Virus record (IMG/VR): IMGVR_UViG_3300044846_003855
Coordinates: 1 to 43,270 of that record
Length of the DNA stretch: 43,270 bases
Source: a virus
Direction: 5' to 3' (one strand)
The stretch's first letter is position 1, and the number at the start of each line of letters is the position of its first letter. The position numbers were made by a program, and so were the translations under genes. The notes under the pieces were generated by a model. That model saw only the letters and a list, made by a program, of their open reading frames with translations, was not told where the DNA came from and did no database searches. Below are positions 31,887-39,741 of this stretch, one piece after another.

Positions 31887-33539
31887 GTGGCATGGTTTCG
31901 CTTTGAGTTTTCGCATCTGACGTCAGAGGCGGCGCGAGCAGTCGCGGCCATCCCCGGCGTGAAGCTGGCTGACAGGACCGCCATCGCCCATGAGAATGCG
32001 GCGTGGCTGGTCGAGAGGGCGGTGAAGCTGTACTCCATCCGCTTCCGGGTCGAGGTGCTGACGCCCGACCGCACCCCCCTCGCCTCCATCGACGACCTCG
32101 TCCCCAACGGGCTGAGAGATTGGGTGCCCGCGTTCCTCACGCCATACCAGCGGGAGGGCATCCTGTCGATGGCACACAAGGACGGGCACCTCCATTGGGC
32201 TGCGGGCAGCGGGAAAACTGCCGGTGCCATCTGCTGGGCGCTCGCCCATCCCGGCGCGACTGTCGTCGTCACCCGTGCCGGTGTCCGGCGGTCGCACGCC
32301 CGCGAAATCGAGCGCCTCACCACGCACCGGGCGCTGGTGCTGGAGAGCAAGGACGACGCTGCCAAGCTGGAGGACACCGAAGCCGTCTTCGTCGTCGTCG
32401 GGTGGGAGGGGCTCCCCGACTTGATAGAACCGATTCTGAACTGGCGACCGACGAACGTCGTCTTCGATGAGGTTCACAAGGCGAAGAGCCACAAGCGATG
32501 GGGCGCGACGCAGCAAGCCGACGGCAAGCTCAAGTTCGACCTCCACGACAACATCGCCGCCGCAGCCTACCGGCTCTCGCGCAAGGTGAAGCGGCGGCTG
32601 GGGACGACCGCGACGCCCATCAAGGACCGCACCCGCGACCTGTGGGCGCAGCTTGACCTCGTCCACCCCGATGCGTGGGGACCGTTCTTCAAGGAGGACC
32701 GCGCCTCGTTCACCGTCCGCTACTGCGCGGCCCGGAAGGGAATGTACGGGGGCATCGACACGACGGGCGAGAGCAACACGACGGAGCTTGAGCAGCGCGT
32801 CTCCATCGTGCGTGACCTCGTCCCGCACTCCGTCACGCACCGGCACCTCCCGCCCCGGCGGCGGCTCGTCACCTACGTCACCTTGGAGGAGCAGAACGCC
32901 GCGACAGGCTTCACGCAGGGCTTCTTCAAGAAAGCGGCGAAGGGCGGGAAGAACGGGCTCCTTGAAGCGAAGCTGATGGAAGCCGCCGCAAAGAAGCGAA
33001 AGCTGCTTTTGGAACTGGTGGAAGAAGCGGTCGCTGCGAAGCAGAAGATTGTCATCTTCACCGGGCGTCGCGAGGACTGCGACAAGCTCGCGGAATCGGT
33101 GTCGAAGCTGGGCACGCCCGCCCGCGTCTTCTCCGGCCACGGTGGGACGCCGCCCAGCGTGCGCGACCAAATGCAGCAGGACTACATGAGCCAGCAGGGA
33201 CCGTGCATCCTCGTCGGGACCGGCGATGCGTGGGGCGAAGGCGTCAACCTGCAAGACACCGACGTCGCCTTCATCGCGATGCTGCCCTACACGCCGGGGC
33301 AGGTGGTGCAATGGGAAGGCCGGTTCTGCCGTCACGGTCAGAAGCGTCCCGTCCTCATCCAGTACCTCGTCGCGGAGGGCACCGTGGACGAACACGTTGC
33401 GGGCATCCTGCTCAACAAGCTGCCCGCCGTGGAATCGGTTTCAAAGGACGACTCCATCACCGGCTTCGCGGACCAGTTGGCTGGGTCCGACGACGAAGAA
33501 GCCATCATCGCTTCCATCATGGGCAAGCTGGGCATCTAG
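31887..33539 (+). CDS. SNF2/DEAD-type superfamily 2 helicase
   Basis: A GTG at 31887 with AGGAG six bases ahead is the best start; earlier ATG and TTG codons overlap the promoter. The 550-aa product has motif I A-A-G-S-G-K-T (105-111), motif II D-E-V-H (194-197), motif III G-T-T-A-T-P near 230, motif V G-T-G-D-A-W-G-E-G-V-N-L-Q and motif VI Q-W-E-G-R-F-C-R-H-G-Q. A Q-like motif P-Y-Q-R-E-G lies near 85. These are typical of SNF2-like ATPases and phage UvsW-like helicases, which remodel DNA or branch-migrate forks. Three motif copies fall within the gene (IEPI, AESVS, VESVS). It heads the early rightward operon. Confidence 0.85.
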   Translation: MAWFRFEFSHLTSEAARAVAAIPGVKLADRTAIAHENAAWLVERAVKLYSIRFRVEVLTPDRTPLASIDDLVPNGLRDWVPAFLTPYQREGILSMAHKDGHLHWAAGSGKTAGAICWALAHPGATVVVTRAGVRRSHAREIERLTTHRALVLESKDDAAKLEDTEAVFVVVGWEGLPDLIEPILNWRPTNVVFDEVHKAKSHKRWGATQQADGKLKFDLHDNIAAAAYRLSRKVKRRLGTTATPIKDRTRDLWAQLDLVHPDAWGPFFKEDRASFTVRYCAARKGMYGGIDTTGESNTTELEQRVSIVRDLVPHSVTHRHLPPRRRLVTYVTLEEQNAATGFTQGFFKKAAKGGKNGLLEAKLMEAAAKKRKLLLELVEEAVAAKQKIVIFTGRREDCDKLAESVSKLGTPARVFSGHGGTPPSVRDQMQQDYMSQQGPCILVGTGDAWGEGVNLQDTDVAFIAMLPYTPGQVVQWEGRFCRHGQKRPVLIQYLVAEGTVDEHVAGILLNKLPAVESVSKDDSITGFADQLAGSDDEEAIIASIMGKLGI

Positions 33540-33562
33540 CCCAGCGGCGAAGGGGACACGCC

Positions 33563-34726
33563 GTGGAACTTCTGAAGAGAGCTTTCGCAGTCAAGGGACC
33601 GGCCCGTAAGCAGCGGGACATCATCAAGTCGCATTTCGCGGACGACCTCACCGTGTTTTGGCGGGACATTTACGGGCAGGTGGAGAGCGGGCTCGTTGAC
33701 GCGAGCAAGGCCGCAGATTGGTCTTCGCTCTACATGGGCATCGCCGCCTCGTTCGTCTACGACCGCAACATTCTCTCGCCGGAGCGGATGGGGCGAATCG
33801 CGGACGATATGCAGCAGCCGACGTTTTGGATGTTCGCCGCGCTGGACGCTGCGGGCGCGACGCCCGACATGGGGCAGACGGCGGTCGCGGAGGCGCGGGC
33901 CATCTCGCATTTCAGCGAGGACGGCGAGAAGGTCTACGAAATCTCACCCGCGCTCGCCCAGCGGCTCGCCCACACCGACGTCCGGGGCGTGGACTGCGCG
34001 AACGTGAGGCTTCCGTTCCCGACCATCGCCTTCAAGGTGCCACCGGAGTCGGGCTTCGATATCCATGAGGTCATCATCATGGAGACGCCCGCCGTCCCGG
34101 CGCTGGATGAGTCGATGCGGCGGGCGTTCAACAAGTTTCTCGACAAGCACAACACCCTCCGGCGGCTGAACGTGCCGGAGAACACCGTCCCGCGCTGCTT
34201 CACGTTCTTCGGAGCCCGCAGCAGCACGCTGGACGACATCATCGTCAGCACGTTTTGGCTCGTTGACGGGATGCCGATTGACGAGGCGAACAGGCTTCAG
34301 ATGAGCGACCCGGCGCATCACACCGACGTCGCCCAGTTCACGACGTTCTGCATGAACGCGGTCCTCTATCTCACATGGCCCGACGCGAACGAGGAGTTTG
34401 AGGAGCGGGTGAATGCCGATTGGGCTACGGCGAAGAAGAAGGTCGCTCAGTTGAATGGCTACAAGAAGGAGCGGGCGAAGGAAAAGCTGAAGACGATGTA
34501 CGCGAACCGGCGCATCTACGTCGGCGCGAAGGTTCCATTCCTCTCGACGCCCGAAACCGATTCCGGCGGGGGCTCACCGCTGCTCGTCCGCACCCTCGTC
34601 TCCGGCCATTGGAAGATGCAGCCGTGTGGCCCAAAGCAGAGCGAACGAAAGCTCATTCGCATCGAACCGTTTTGGCGGGGGCCGCTCGATTCCCCCGTCA
34701 CAAATGCTGTGCGAAAAGTGTCTTGA
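33563..34726 (+). CDS. AcrVA2-like phage protein
   Basis: A GTG after AAGGGGACACGCC gives 387 aa. The middle has V-R-L-P-F-P-T-I-A-F-K-V-P and the C terminus V-S-G-H-W-K-M-Q-P-C-G-P ... R-I-E-P-F-W-R-G, patterns shared by the broad family containing the anti-CRISPR AcrVA2. Family members are widespread in phages, and AcrVA2 itself reduces Cas12a biogenesis by acting on its nascent mRNA; most homologues have no tested function. Location directly behind the helicase in the early operon would fit a counter-defence gene, but this is not proof. A motif copy is read as ETDS. Its stop codon lies inside the -35 of the next promoter. Confidence 0.5.
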   Translation: MELLKRAFAVKGPARKQRDIIKSHFADDLTVFWRDIYGQVESGLVDASKAADWSSLYMGIAASFVYDRNILSPERMGRIADDMQQPTFWMFAALDAAGATPDMGQTAVAEARAISHFSEDGEKVYEISPALAQRLAHTDVRGVDCANVRLPFPTIAFKVPPESGFDIHEVIIMETPAVPALDESMRRAFNKFLDKHNTLRRLNVPENTVPRCFTFFGARSSTLDDIIVSTFWLVDGMPIDEANRLQMSDPAHHTDVAQFTTFCMNAVLYLTWPDANEEFEERVNADWATAKKKVAQLNGYKKERAKEKLKTMYANRRIYVGAKVPFLSTPETDSGGGSPLLVRTLVSGHWKMQPCGPKQSERKLIRIEPFWRGPLDSPVTNAVRKVS

Positions 34727-34752
34727 CACCTGTCCGAAAACAGCAGTAGAAA
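34723..34752 (+). promoter_or_regulatory. Promoter ahead of the ParB-like gene
   Basis: TTGACA (34723-34728), 18-bp spacer, TAGAAA (34747-34752). The upstream gene's TGA stop (34724-34726) lies within the -35. The leader ends with the conserved block AAGGGGACACCACC directly before ATG. Confidence 0.65.
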
Positions 34753-34791
34753 TCTCTTCGTCCACCGCCACCGAAAAAAGGGGACACCACC

Positions 34792-35646
34792 ATGAAGTTC
34801 ACGCAGACTACCGTCTCACCTGCGCTTGCAGCCGATTACCTCAAGCGCAACATCGACACGAATCGGCCCATCAACAAAGCCCATGTCGAAAGGCTCACGC
34901 GGGAAATACGCGAGGGCCGCTGGCAGATACTGCCGCACGGCATCGTCTTCGACGTCAATGGTCGCCTCATCGACGGGCAACACCGGCTCCACGCCATCAT
35001 CGCTGCGAACAAGGCTGTCGGGCTCGTCCTCATCACCGAGGTCAAGTCGAAGACCTTGGACGCCATCGACACGGGCTCCATGCGAGGCATCCACGACCTC
35101 GCCACCATCACCGGGCGCATCGACGGTGGGAACGCTGCTCGCTTCGCTGCCCGAGCCCGCGTGGTGAAGGTCATCCTCTCCGGCTCATCGACGGGGTTCG
35201 ACGCGAGAGCCTTCTCGCTGGCGACTTTTGACGAGGTCATGGAGTCGCACCGGGCGAGCATGGAGTGGTCCGTCCGCGAGTACAACAGCCCCGTCGGAAA
35301 CTCCGGCAACATCACCCGGCGTCTTCGGTCAGCCCTCGTCATGGGGGCGATGGTGGTCGCCCACCAAAAGGCTTCCGAGTCCGTCGAACGGTTTGCGAAG
35401 AAGGTGGACACGGGCATCAGCTTGGCGGGAGACGACCCCGCCTACGCTCTGCGGAAGTACTTGGACACGACTGACACCATCGGCGGGCCGGGAGCGAAGA
35501 GGCTCCCTGCGGTGTATGCAACGCTCCGAGCCGCATACGCCGCCATCCACGGGCACAAGCTCTCCATCATCCGTCCGTCAACTCTCACCCGTGAGAACGG
35601 GGAGTTCGCGAAAGTGCTGAAGTTCTTCAACGTCGAGGAGAAGTGA
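34792..35646 (+). CDS. ParB/sulfiredoxin-fold N-terminal-like protein
   Basis: Residues 57-68 of the 284-aa protein, G-R-L-I-D-G-Q-H-R-L-H-A, are the ParB N-terminal box (G-x-x-x-x-D-G-x-H-R-x-x-A), following I-N-K-A-H-V-E-R-L-T-R-E-I. In chromosomal ParB this box binds CTP; in phages such proteins serve partition, nuclease or regulatory roles. No classical ParB HTH is obvious further on, where the protein is helical with a D-T-I-G-G-P-G-A-K turn. As a candidate DNA-binding factor it could recognise the dispersed 12-bp motif, but nothing in the sequence proves this. Confidence 0.7.
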   Translation: MKFTQTTVSPALAADYLKRNIDTNRPINKAHVERLTREIREGRWQILPHGIVFDVNGRLIDGQHRLHAIIAANKAVGLVLITEVKSKTLDAIDTGSMRGIHDLATITGRIDGGNAARFAARARVVKVILSGSSTGFDARAFSLATFDEVMESHRASMEWSVREYNSPVGNSGNITRRLRSALVMGAMVVAHQKASESVERFAKKVDTGISLAGDDPAYALRKYLDTTDTIGGPGAKRLPAVYATLRAAYAAIHGHKLSIIRPSTLTRENGEFAKVLKFFNVEEK

Positions 35647-36477
35647 ATGACCGAACCCAAGCTCATCAACGCGGGCTCATCCGGCGAGTGGGGCTGGCAC
35701 GCCACCGAACTCGCGATGCGCTGCCCGCAGCTTTTCGCCTACCACCATCGAATCAAGGGCGCGGGAATCGGGGGCGACCGCGACCCGCTGATGAAGGGCT
35801 CGCTCGTCCACCAAGGGCTCGCGCACTACTACGCCCGCGTGAAGAACATGAACGACGACCTCGACCCCGAGCTTTGGGCCACGCCGGACAGGGCGATTGA
35901 GGCGTGCGCGGAGGAGCTTGGCACCGCGTCGTTCAAGTTCATCGACCTCGCGAAGGCCACGGTGAAGAACTACGCGAGCCACTACGCGACGGAGACGCTC
36001 GCGCCGATGCACATCGAAGAGGTCTTCTCCGGCGAGGTGGGAGGCTTCAAGTTCACGCAGCGGTTCGACCTCGTCGCCCGCAACAGCGCCGGGAAGGTGG
36101 TCATCGTTGACCACAAGACGACGGGGCGGCTCTCGCCGGACTCCGCTCGCCGGTACACGCTGTCGGGGCAGTTCCTTGGGATGCAGACCTTCGGGCGTGC
36201 GATTTGGGGAACCGATTTCGGAGGCGTGACCATCAACCTCATTGAGCTTCCCAAGTGGGGCGGCGAGTTCAAGTTCTCTCGCGTGGAGGCCGACCCGGCC
36301 CCGAACGCCCTGCGCGGATTCCCGCTCACCGTCCTCACCGCCCGTCAGCGCATCGCGGACCTCGACGCGGCGGGGACCAACCCGTGGAACTGGCCGAAGG
36401 CTCTCAGCGAGCAGACCTGCGTGACGCCCTACGGGTTCTGCGACGGCTTCGACCTGTGCCGCTGGGGGAAGGACTGA
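35647..36477 (+). CDS. Cas4/RecB-like PD-(D/E)XK nuclease with Fe-S cluster cysteines
   Basis: The 276-aa protein has the RecB-like nuclease order: G-S-L-V-H-Q-G (His55), a first acidic residue in F-D-L-V (Asp141), V-D-H-K-T-T-G (Asp155, Lys157) and Q-F-L-G-M (Gln175). Four cysteines, C26 near the N terminus and C258, C265, C271 near the C terminus (P-Y-G-F-C-D-G-F-D-L-C), match the 4Fe-4S arrangement of Cas4 and AddB. Such phage enzymes act as 5' exonucleases in recombination with an annealase or Sak4-type ATPase, which is encoded at 40492. A motif copy is read as GTDF. It starts one base after the ParB-like gene's stop. Confidence 0.85.
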   Translation: MTEPKLINAGSSGEWGWHATELAMRCPQLFAYHHRIKGAGIGGDRDPLMKGSLVHQGLAHYYARVKNMNDDLDPELWATPDRAIEACAEELGTASFKFIDLAKATVKNYASHYATETLAPMHIEEVFSGEVGGFKFTQRFDLVARNSAGKVVIVDHKTTGRLSPDSARRYTLSGQFLGMQTFGRAIWGTDFGGVTINLIELPKWGGEFKFSRVEADPAPNALRGFPLTVLTARQRIADLDAAGTNPWNWPKALSEQTCVTPYGFCDGFDLCRWGKD

Positions 36478-36683
36478 TGGACGTCGATTCGATGCTGCCG
36501 GACGAACTCCGGCGAAGGCTGCGGGATACCCTCCGAGAGAACGAGGAGCTTCGGAGGCGGCTGGGTCCGCGCCCGTCGGCGTTCGCCCGTGCCGTGGAAG
36601 CTGCGCTCGACGGGCTTGACCCGAAAGAGAAGTCGCTCATGCGCGACGTCTTCGACATCGTCCGACCCGAGGCGACCCCGTGA
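36477..36683 (+). CDS. Small helical coiled-coil protein
   Basis: A 68-aa product with ATG overlapping the nuclease stop (TGATG). Residues 8-30 form a Leu/Arg/Glu heptad helix (L-R-R-R-L-R-D-T-L). No family recognised; tight coupling suggests an accessory of the nuclease. Confidence 0.6.
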   Translation: MDVDSMLPDELRRRLRDTLRENEELRRRLGPRPSAFARAVEAALDGLDPKEKSLMRDVFDIVRPEATP

Positions 36684-37042
36684 ACTGGTGGCTCCGCAAG
36701 CTGCTCAAGGAGTACCGCGACACGGCGGGCTGCGACCCCGTGAAGGGGGAGTGGTGCTACGAGTGGCCGGAAGACAAGCAGTACACGAAGTGCAGACTGT
36801 GCCGCTGCGTCGATGCCGTCTTCGGGGAGGCGTGGAGGCCGCTGGAGTGGGTCACCGACGAGAGCGGACTCTCCGCTGAAGTGGACGATGACACGCTTGT
36901 CGTCATCCACCGGGCCGACAACAAGTGGAAGTGGCGCATCGAACAGTTGCAGGGGTGGGAATCGGTTTCGACGTCGTCCGGCGAGGACACGAATCTGATG
37001 GACGCGATGTACGCCGCCGAACGTGCGGCAAGGGGACTCTGA
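36680..37042 (+). CDS. Hypothetical protein with Cys cluster
   Basis: The product of 120 aa starts with a GTG overlapping the previous stop. An early W-C-Y-E-W and C-R-L-C-R-C-V-D cluster (C18, C26, C38, C41, C43) could bind zinc or a cluster; the C-terminal half is acidic with a motif copy read as WESVS. No family recognised. Confidence 0.55.
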   Translation: MNWWLRKLLKEYRDTAGCDPVKGEWCYEWPEDKQYTKCRLCRCVDAVFGEAWRPLEWVTDESGLSAEVDDDTLVVIHRADNKWKWRIEQLQGWESVSTSSGEDTNLMDAMYAAERAARGL

Positions 37043-37278
37043 TGCTGCGAAGGAACGAGGGGCTGGTGGGTGGAATCATCCTTGCCGTCGTCACGCTGCT
37101 CGCGCTGATGCTGGCGGGATGCGACGACAGCTACGAGCGGACGCTCAAGCTGCGCCGGAGCGCCGCCTTCACCGAGTGCGAGGGCTTCTGTCGGGCGACG
37201 CCGCTCGCGGTGAAGTTTGACGAGCATGGCCGGTTGAGCGAGTGCCGGTGCGACGTCGTCTTCTCCGAGGTGGAGTGA
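37042..37278 (+). CDS. Putative lipoprotein
   Basis: The 78-aa product has a signal segment (10-25) ending in lipobox L-A-G-C (Cys27), so the mature part would be lipid-anchored. The mature 50 residues include three more Cys in C-E-G-F-C-R and C-R-C. Small lipoproteins in this arm could modify the host envelope, e.g. exclusion, but this is inference. Confidence 0.65.
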   Translation: MLRRNEGLVGGIILAVVTLLALMLAGCDDSYERTLKLRRSAAFTECEGFCRATPLAVKFDEHGRLSECRCDVVFSEVE

Positions 37279-37703
37279 TGACTGCACTTGAGACGGTCGC
37301 GCTCTTCTTCTTCCGGCGTCGGCAGTCTGTTCAGCAGGTGGTTCTGCCGATGCCGGAGGGCAACCGCCCGGCGCTGCTGGTGGACGGAAAGGTGACGGTT
37401 GTCGTTCACCCGAAGACCTACGTCGCCGTGTACCGAAAGACCGGCGAGCGGAAGCACGGTCTACGGGAAAGGCTGCTGCGGCACTACGCCGCGAACGACT
37501 ACACGGTCGCGATGCTGGAAACCGATTCCGGCACCGTCGCATTCGCGGACGCCGTCACCATGCTGGCCGCGTCAATGGGCGGGGTCACTCCGGGGGCCAT
37601 TGAGGGCTCCGCTGAGAAGACGAGCTTTACGCCCCGCCGCGTGTTCCAACTCTTCGACGTCACGACGGGGGCGGCGCTGGTGAATCCCGAGGTGGCACCT
37701 TGA
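37278..37703 (+). CDS. Hypothetical protein
   Basis: The 141-aa product, coupled by TGATG to the upstream gene, begins with a short hydrophobic helix and an R-R-R stretch, followed by a beta-rich body. A motif copy is read as LETDS. No family recognised. Confidence 0.55.
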   Translation: MTALETVALFFFRRRQSVQQVVLPMPEGNRPALLVDGKVTVVVHPKTYVAVYRKTGERKHGLRERLLRHYAANDYTVAMLETDSGTVAFADAVTMLAASMGGVTPGAIEGSAEKTSFTPRRVFQLFDVTTGAALVNPEVAP

Positions 37704-37933
37704 CGAAGCCGAAGCCCAGCTACAGCACGACGAACATGAAGACGCCCATCTGCACGAAGCAGCTTGCGTGTGACGGCGAGAACCTCGCCATCGCCTCGCG
37801 TGAGCGGGGCTACTGCGGCAAGTGCGCCGACGCCATGAAGAAGCGTGCGGACAAGACGCCGAAGCCGCTCCGGGGAGAGAACACCGCGCTCTACGAGGTG
37901 CAGCGGCGCACGATTCAGAAGAAGGAAGACTGA
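37700..37933 (+). CDS. Small Cys-containing basic protein
   Basis: A TTG start overlapping the preceding TGA (TTGA) with GAGG upstream gives 77 aa. Cysteines at C18, C24, C39, C42 (C-T-K-Q-L-A-C, C-G-K-C) suggest a zinc-binding knuckle. No family recognised. Confidence 0.55.
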   Translation: MTKPKPSYSTTNMKTPICTKQLACDGENLAIASRERGYCGKCADAMKKRADKTPKPLRGENTALYEVQRRTIQKKED

Positions 37934-37974
37934 CCAACCCGTGGCCGAGGGGCCACATCACCAAGGAGTACACC

Positions 37975-38307
37975 ATGAACAACGAACTGCACCTTTCCGC
38001 ACCGCACGCGAACCTGCTCATCACCGCGAAGTTTGGCTTCGCGAACGACAACGGCGAGGCGTGCCTCCGGCTGATGGTCATCGACACCGCCGCCGGAAAG
38101 ACCGTCGAGACGCTCATCCCCGTCGCGCACGCCCTCCACGCCGCGAACTGGCTGCAAGGGCGACAGGCTGAGATTGAGGCCGAGTTCGCCGCCGCCAACC
38201 CGCCCGCCGAGGAGGTCGCGAAGGAGGAGTTCGCGGAGAAGGTCGCGGAGGAAATCATCAAGGAGGTGCAGAAGTTCGACGCCTCCAAGAAGAAGGCGAA
38301 GAAGTAG
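37975..38307 (+). CDS. Hypothetical acidic protein with Lys-rich end
   Basis: The ATG with AAGGAG ahead gives 110 aa. The first 60 residues form a beta-alpha domain (F-G-F-A-N-D-N-G-E-A-C-L-R-L-M-V), then an acidic helix (P-A-E-E-V-A-K-E-E) ending in S-K-K-K-A-K-K. The small hairpin GTGGCC/GGCCAC (37941-37956) in the leader may control it. No family recognised. Confidence 0.6.
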   Translation: MNNELHLSAPHANLLITAKFGFANDNGEACLRLMVIDTAAGKTVETLIPVAHALHAANWLQGRQAEIEAEFAAANPPAEEVAKEEFAEKVAEEIIKEVQKFDASKKKAKK

Positions 38308-38586
38308 ATGGGAGAGTTCACACACGCCATGCGGAACCCGGTGCGCGAGCGGGACGACCGCATCCACGAACTGGAATCGGTTTTGGCTCGCGCCTACGAG
38401 TTCATCAACAACGCCACAGCGTTCGACCCGCCGGGCTCACCGAGCCTCGACGTCGCCCTCATGGTGGCGAAGGCGCTGGGCAAGCACCTGCCCGTCGAGC
38501 CGAAGATTGAGCAGGGCACCCCCAAGTGCCGGAACCTCGACTGCGTCCTCTGCCACGGGATGCCGCCGAACGCGGGGCCGCGATGA
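38308..38586 (+). CDS. Hypothetical protein
   Basis: A 92-aa product directly after the previous stop. It has an acidic helical start (R-D-D-R-I-H-E-L-E) with a motif copy read as ESVL, a Pro-rich middle and a C-terminal C-R-N-L-D-C-V-L-C-H pattern that could bind zinc. The end overlaps the next ATG (ATGA). Confidence 0.55.
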   Translation: MGEFTHAMRNPVRERDDRIHELESVLARAYEFINNATAFDPPGSPSLDVALMVAKALGKHLPVEPKIEQGTPKCRNLDCVLCHGMPPNAGPR

Positions 38587-38762
38587 ACGAGGAGAAGCTG
38601 AAGGAACTGGAGAGCGGGCTCGACCGCTGGCACAGTTGCTCACCGCAACTCGCAAAACTGCTCATCGCGGAAGTCCGGCGTCTCCGAGTCGCGCTGAACG
38701 ATGCGTGGGCGAAGCTGGACGACGCACAGGACATCATCGAAAAGGCGCAGGGCAAGCCGTGA
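38583..38762 (+). CDS. Small helical protein
   Basis: The 59-aa product, with ATGA overlap, is one amphipathic helix pair (E-E-K-L-K-E-L-E, V-R-R-L-R-V-A-L). No family recognised. Confidence 0.55.
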   Translation: MNEEKLKELESGLDRWHSCSPQLAKLLIAEVRRLRVALNDAWAKLDDAQDIIEKAQGKP

Positions 38763-38836
38763 TGGTCGCGATGTTCCTCTTCGGCGTCGTCGTCGGAGTC
38801 GCGCTCGCAGCGGCGGTCATCAACGGCGACTTGTGA
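38762..38836 (+). CDS. 24-aa membrane microprotein
   Basis: ATG coupled to the preceding TGA (TGATGG), encoding M-V-A-M-F-L-F-G-V-V-V-G and one TM helix. It fills the space before a promoter-containing gap and continues the start/stop coupling pattern. Too short for a firm call. Confidence 0.45.
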   Translation: MVAMFLFGVVVGVALAAAVINGDL

Positions 38837-38843
38837 GATTCGC

Positions 38844-38873
38844 TTGCAGAAAGTGTCTGCCCGGACGTAGAAC
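38844..38873 (+). promoter_or_regulatory. Putative promoter
   Basis: TTGCAG (38844-38849), 18-bp spacer, TAGAAC (38868-38873). The -10 type and the 18-bp spacing resemble the promoter at 34723-34752. The leader continues to AAAGGGGACGCGAG before ATG 38897. Confidence 0.5.
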
Positions 38874-38896
38874 TCGCGCCCGAAAGGGGACGCGAG

Positions 38897-39097
38897 ATGC
38901 TGAGATTCACGATTGAGATGGACCGCGTCGGCCACGGCATCGTGGCCGTTCGCGTTCGTGAGACAGAAGACAACGGGCTCATGTACGAAGTGACGGTCGC
39001 GCTGGACAGCACCCGCGAGGCTCAGAAGCAAGCCTTGCAGGACGTCTTCCGTCATCTGAACCGCTTCACGGATTTGTCCCACGGTGGGACGAAGTAG
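38897..39097 (+). CDS. Hypothetical 66-aa protein
   Basis: The 66-aa product is a short beta-beta-alpha-like chain (F-T-I-E-M-D-R-V-G-H-G, V-A-V-R-V-R-E-T). It has its own promoter and precedes the Lys-rich protein gene with a GGAGG ribosome-binding site between them. Unknown function. Confidence 0.55.
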   Translation: MLRFTIEMDRVGHGIVAVRVRETEDNGLMYEVTVALDSTREAQKQALQDVFRHLNRFTDLSHGGTK

Positions 39098-39105
39098 GAG
39101 GACAC

Positions 39106-39624
39106 ATGGCTGCGAAGAAGAAGGCTGCGAAGAAGAAGAAGGTGGACGTCGTCGCGAAGAAGCGGAGGCCGTCGAAGAAGAAGCTGCGCGTCGTGAAAAA
39201 GACGAGGCGAGCCGCCGCAGAGAAGAAGACCTACAAGCCCCGCAACGGAGCTTTCGTCGTCGTGAAGGGGACGAAGGGCATCGCGGGCATCCTCGACTCC
39301 GTCGTCGGGCACCTCGCGAACGTCATCGTCGGCGGCTCGCCGGAAATCGAAATCGTCCCGCTGAAGAGCGTGCGCCGGGCGACGAAGGACGAGGAGCGCA
39401 TCGTCCGATTCTTCATGGACCGCGCCGGAGAGGCGCAGGTGAAGCTCACGCTGGCCGAGGCACAGCCGGAGCGCGACGAGGACAACGAAATCGCCACCGA
39501 GAATCTCAAGAAGGCCGAGGCGGCGCTGGGTGGTGACGACCTGTCGCTGATGTACGCCGCGTTCGCCAAGCGGCCCGAGTCGCAGCAGGTGACCGAGCGG
39601 GCCGAGGACGTCGTCGCGAACTGA
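39106..39624 (+). CDS. Lys-rich-tailed DNA-binding candidate
   Basis: The first 45 residues of this 172-aa protein are almost all Lys, Arg and Ala (A-A-K-K-K-A-A-K-K-K-K), resembling histone H1-like tails. A compact domain follows with strand V-V-V-K-G-T-K-G-I-A-G-I-L and V-I-V-G-G-S-P-E-I-E-I-V. The C-terminal half is helical and acidic. A nucleoid-associated role is inferred from charge only. Confidence 0.55.
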   Translation: MAAKKKAAKKKKVDVVAKKRRPSKKKLRVVKKTRRAAAEKKTYKPRNGAFVVVKGTKGIAGILDSVVGHLANVIVGGSPEIEIVPLKSVRRATKDEERIVRFFMDRAGEAQVKLTLAEAQPERDEDNEIATENLKKAEAALGGDDLSLMYAAFAKRPESQQVTERAEDVVAN

Positions 39625-39647
39625 AAACTCCCGTCGCGACAGGGGAT

Positions 39648-39709
39648 TATGCAGCTTGGAAAAAAAAGTGCGTAAGGTGCTTGACAAGAGCCTCCTCAAG
39701 CTGCATAGT
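39648..39709 (+). promoter_or_regulatory. XRE-gene promoter flanked by perfect 10-bp inverted repeat (operator)
   Basis: TTGACA (39681-39686), 17-bp spacer, CATAGT (39704-39709). TATGCAGCTT (39648-39657) and its exact complement AAGCTGCATA (39698-39707) lie 50 bp apart (about five helical turns), the second overlapping the -10. The first lies upstream of the -35. This is expected of an autoregulated repressor operator with possible looping. The first eight bases recur at the helicase promoter. Confidence 0.8.
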
Positions 39710-39741
39710 CCGCTCACCCTCAAGGGGGCAGGAGAGTGAAT

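Noticed and set aside
31923-33395. 490-aa open frame on the minus strand opposite the helicase
   Set aside because: Antisense shadow in G+C-rich coding DNA; the plus strand has all helicase motifs.
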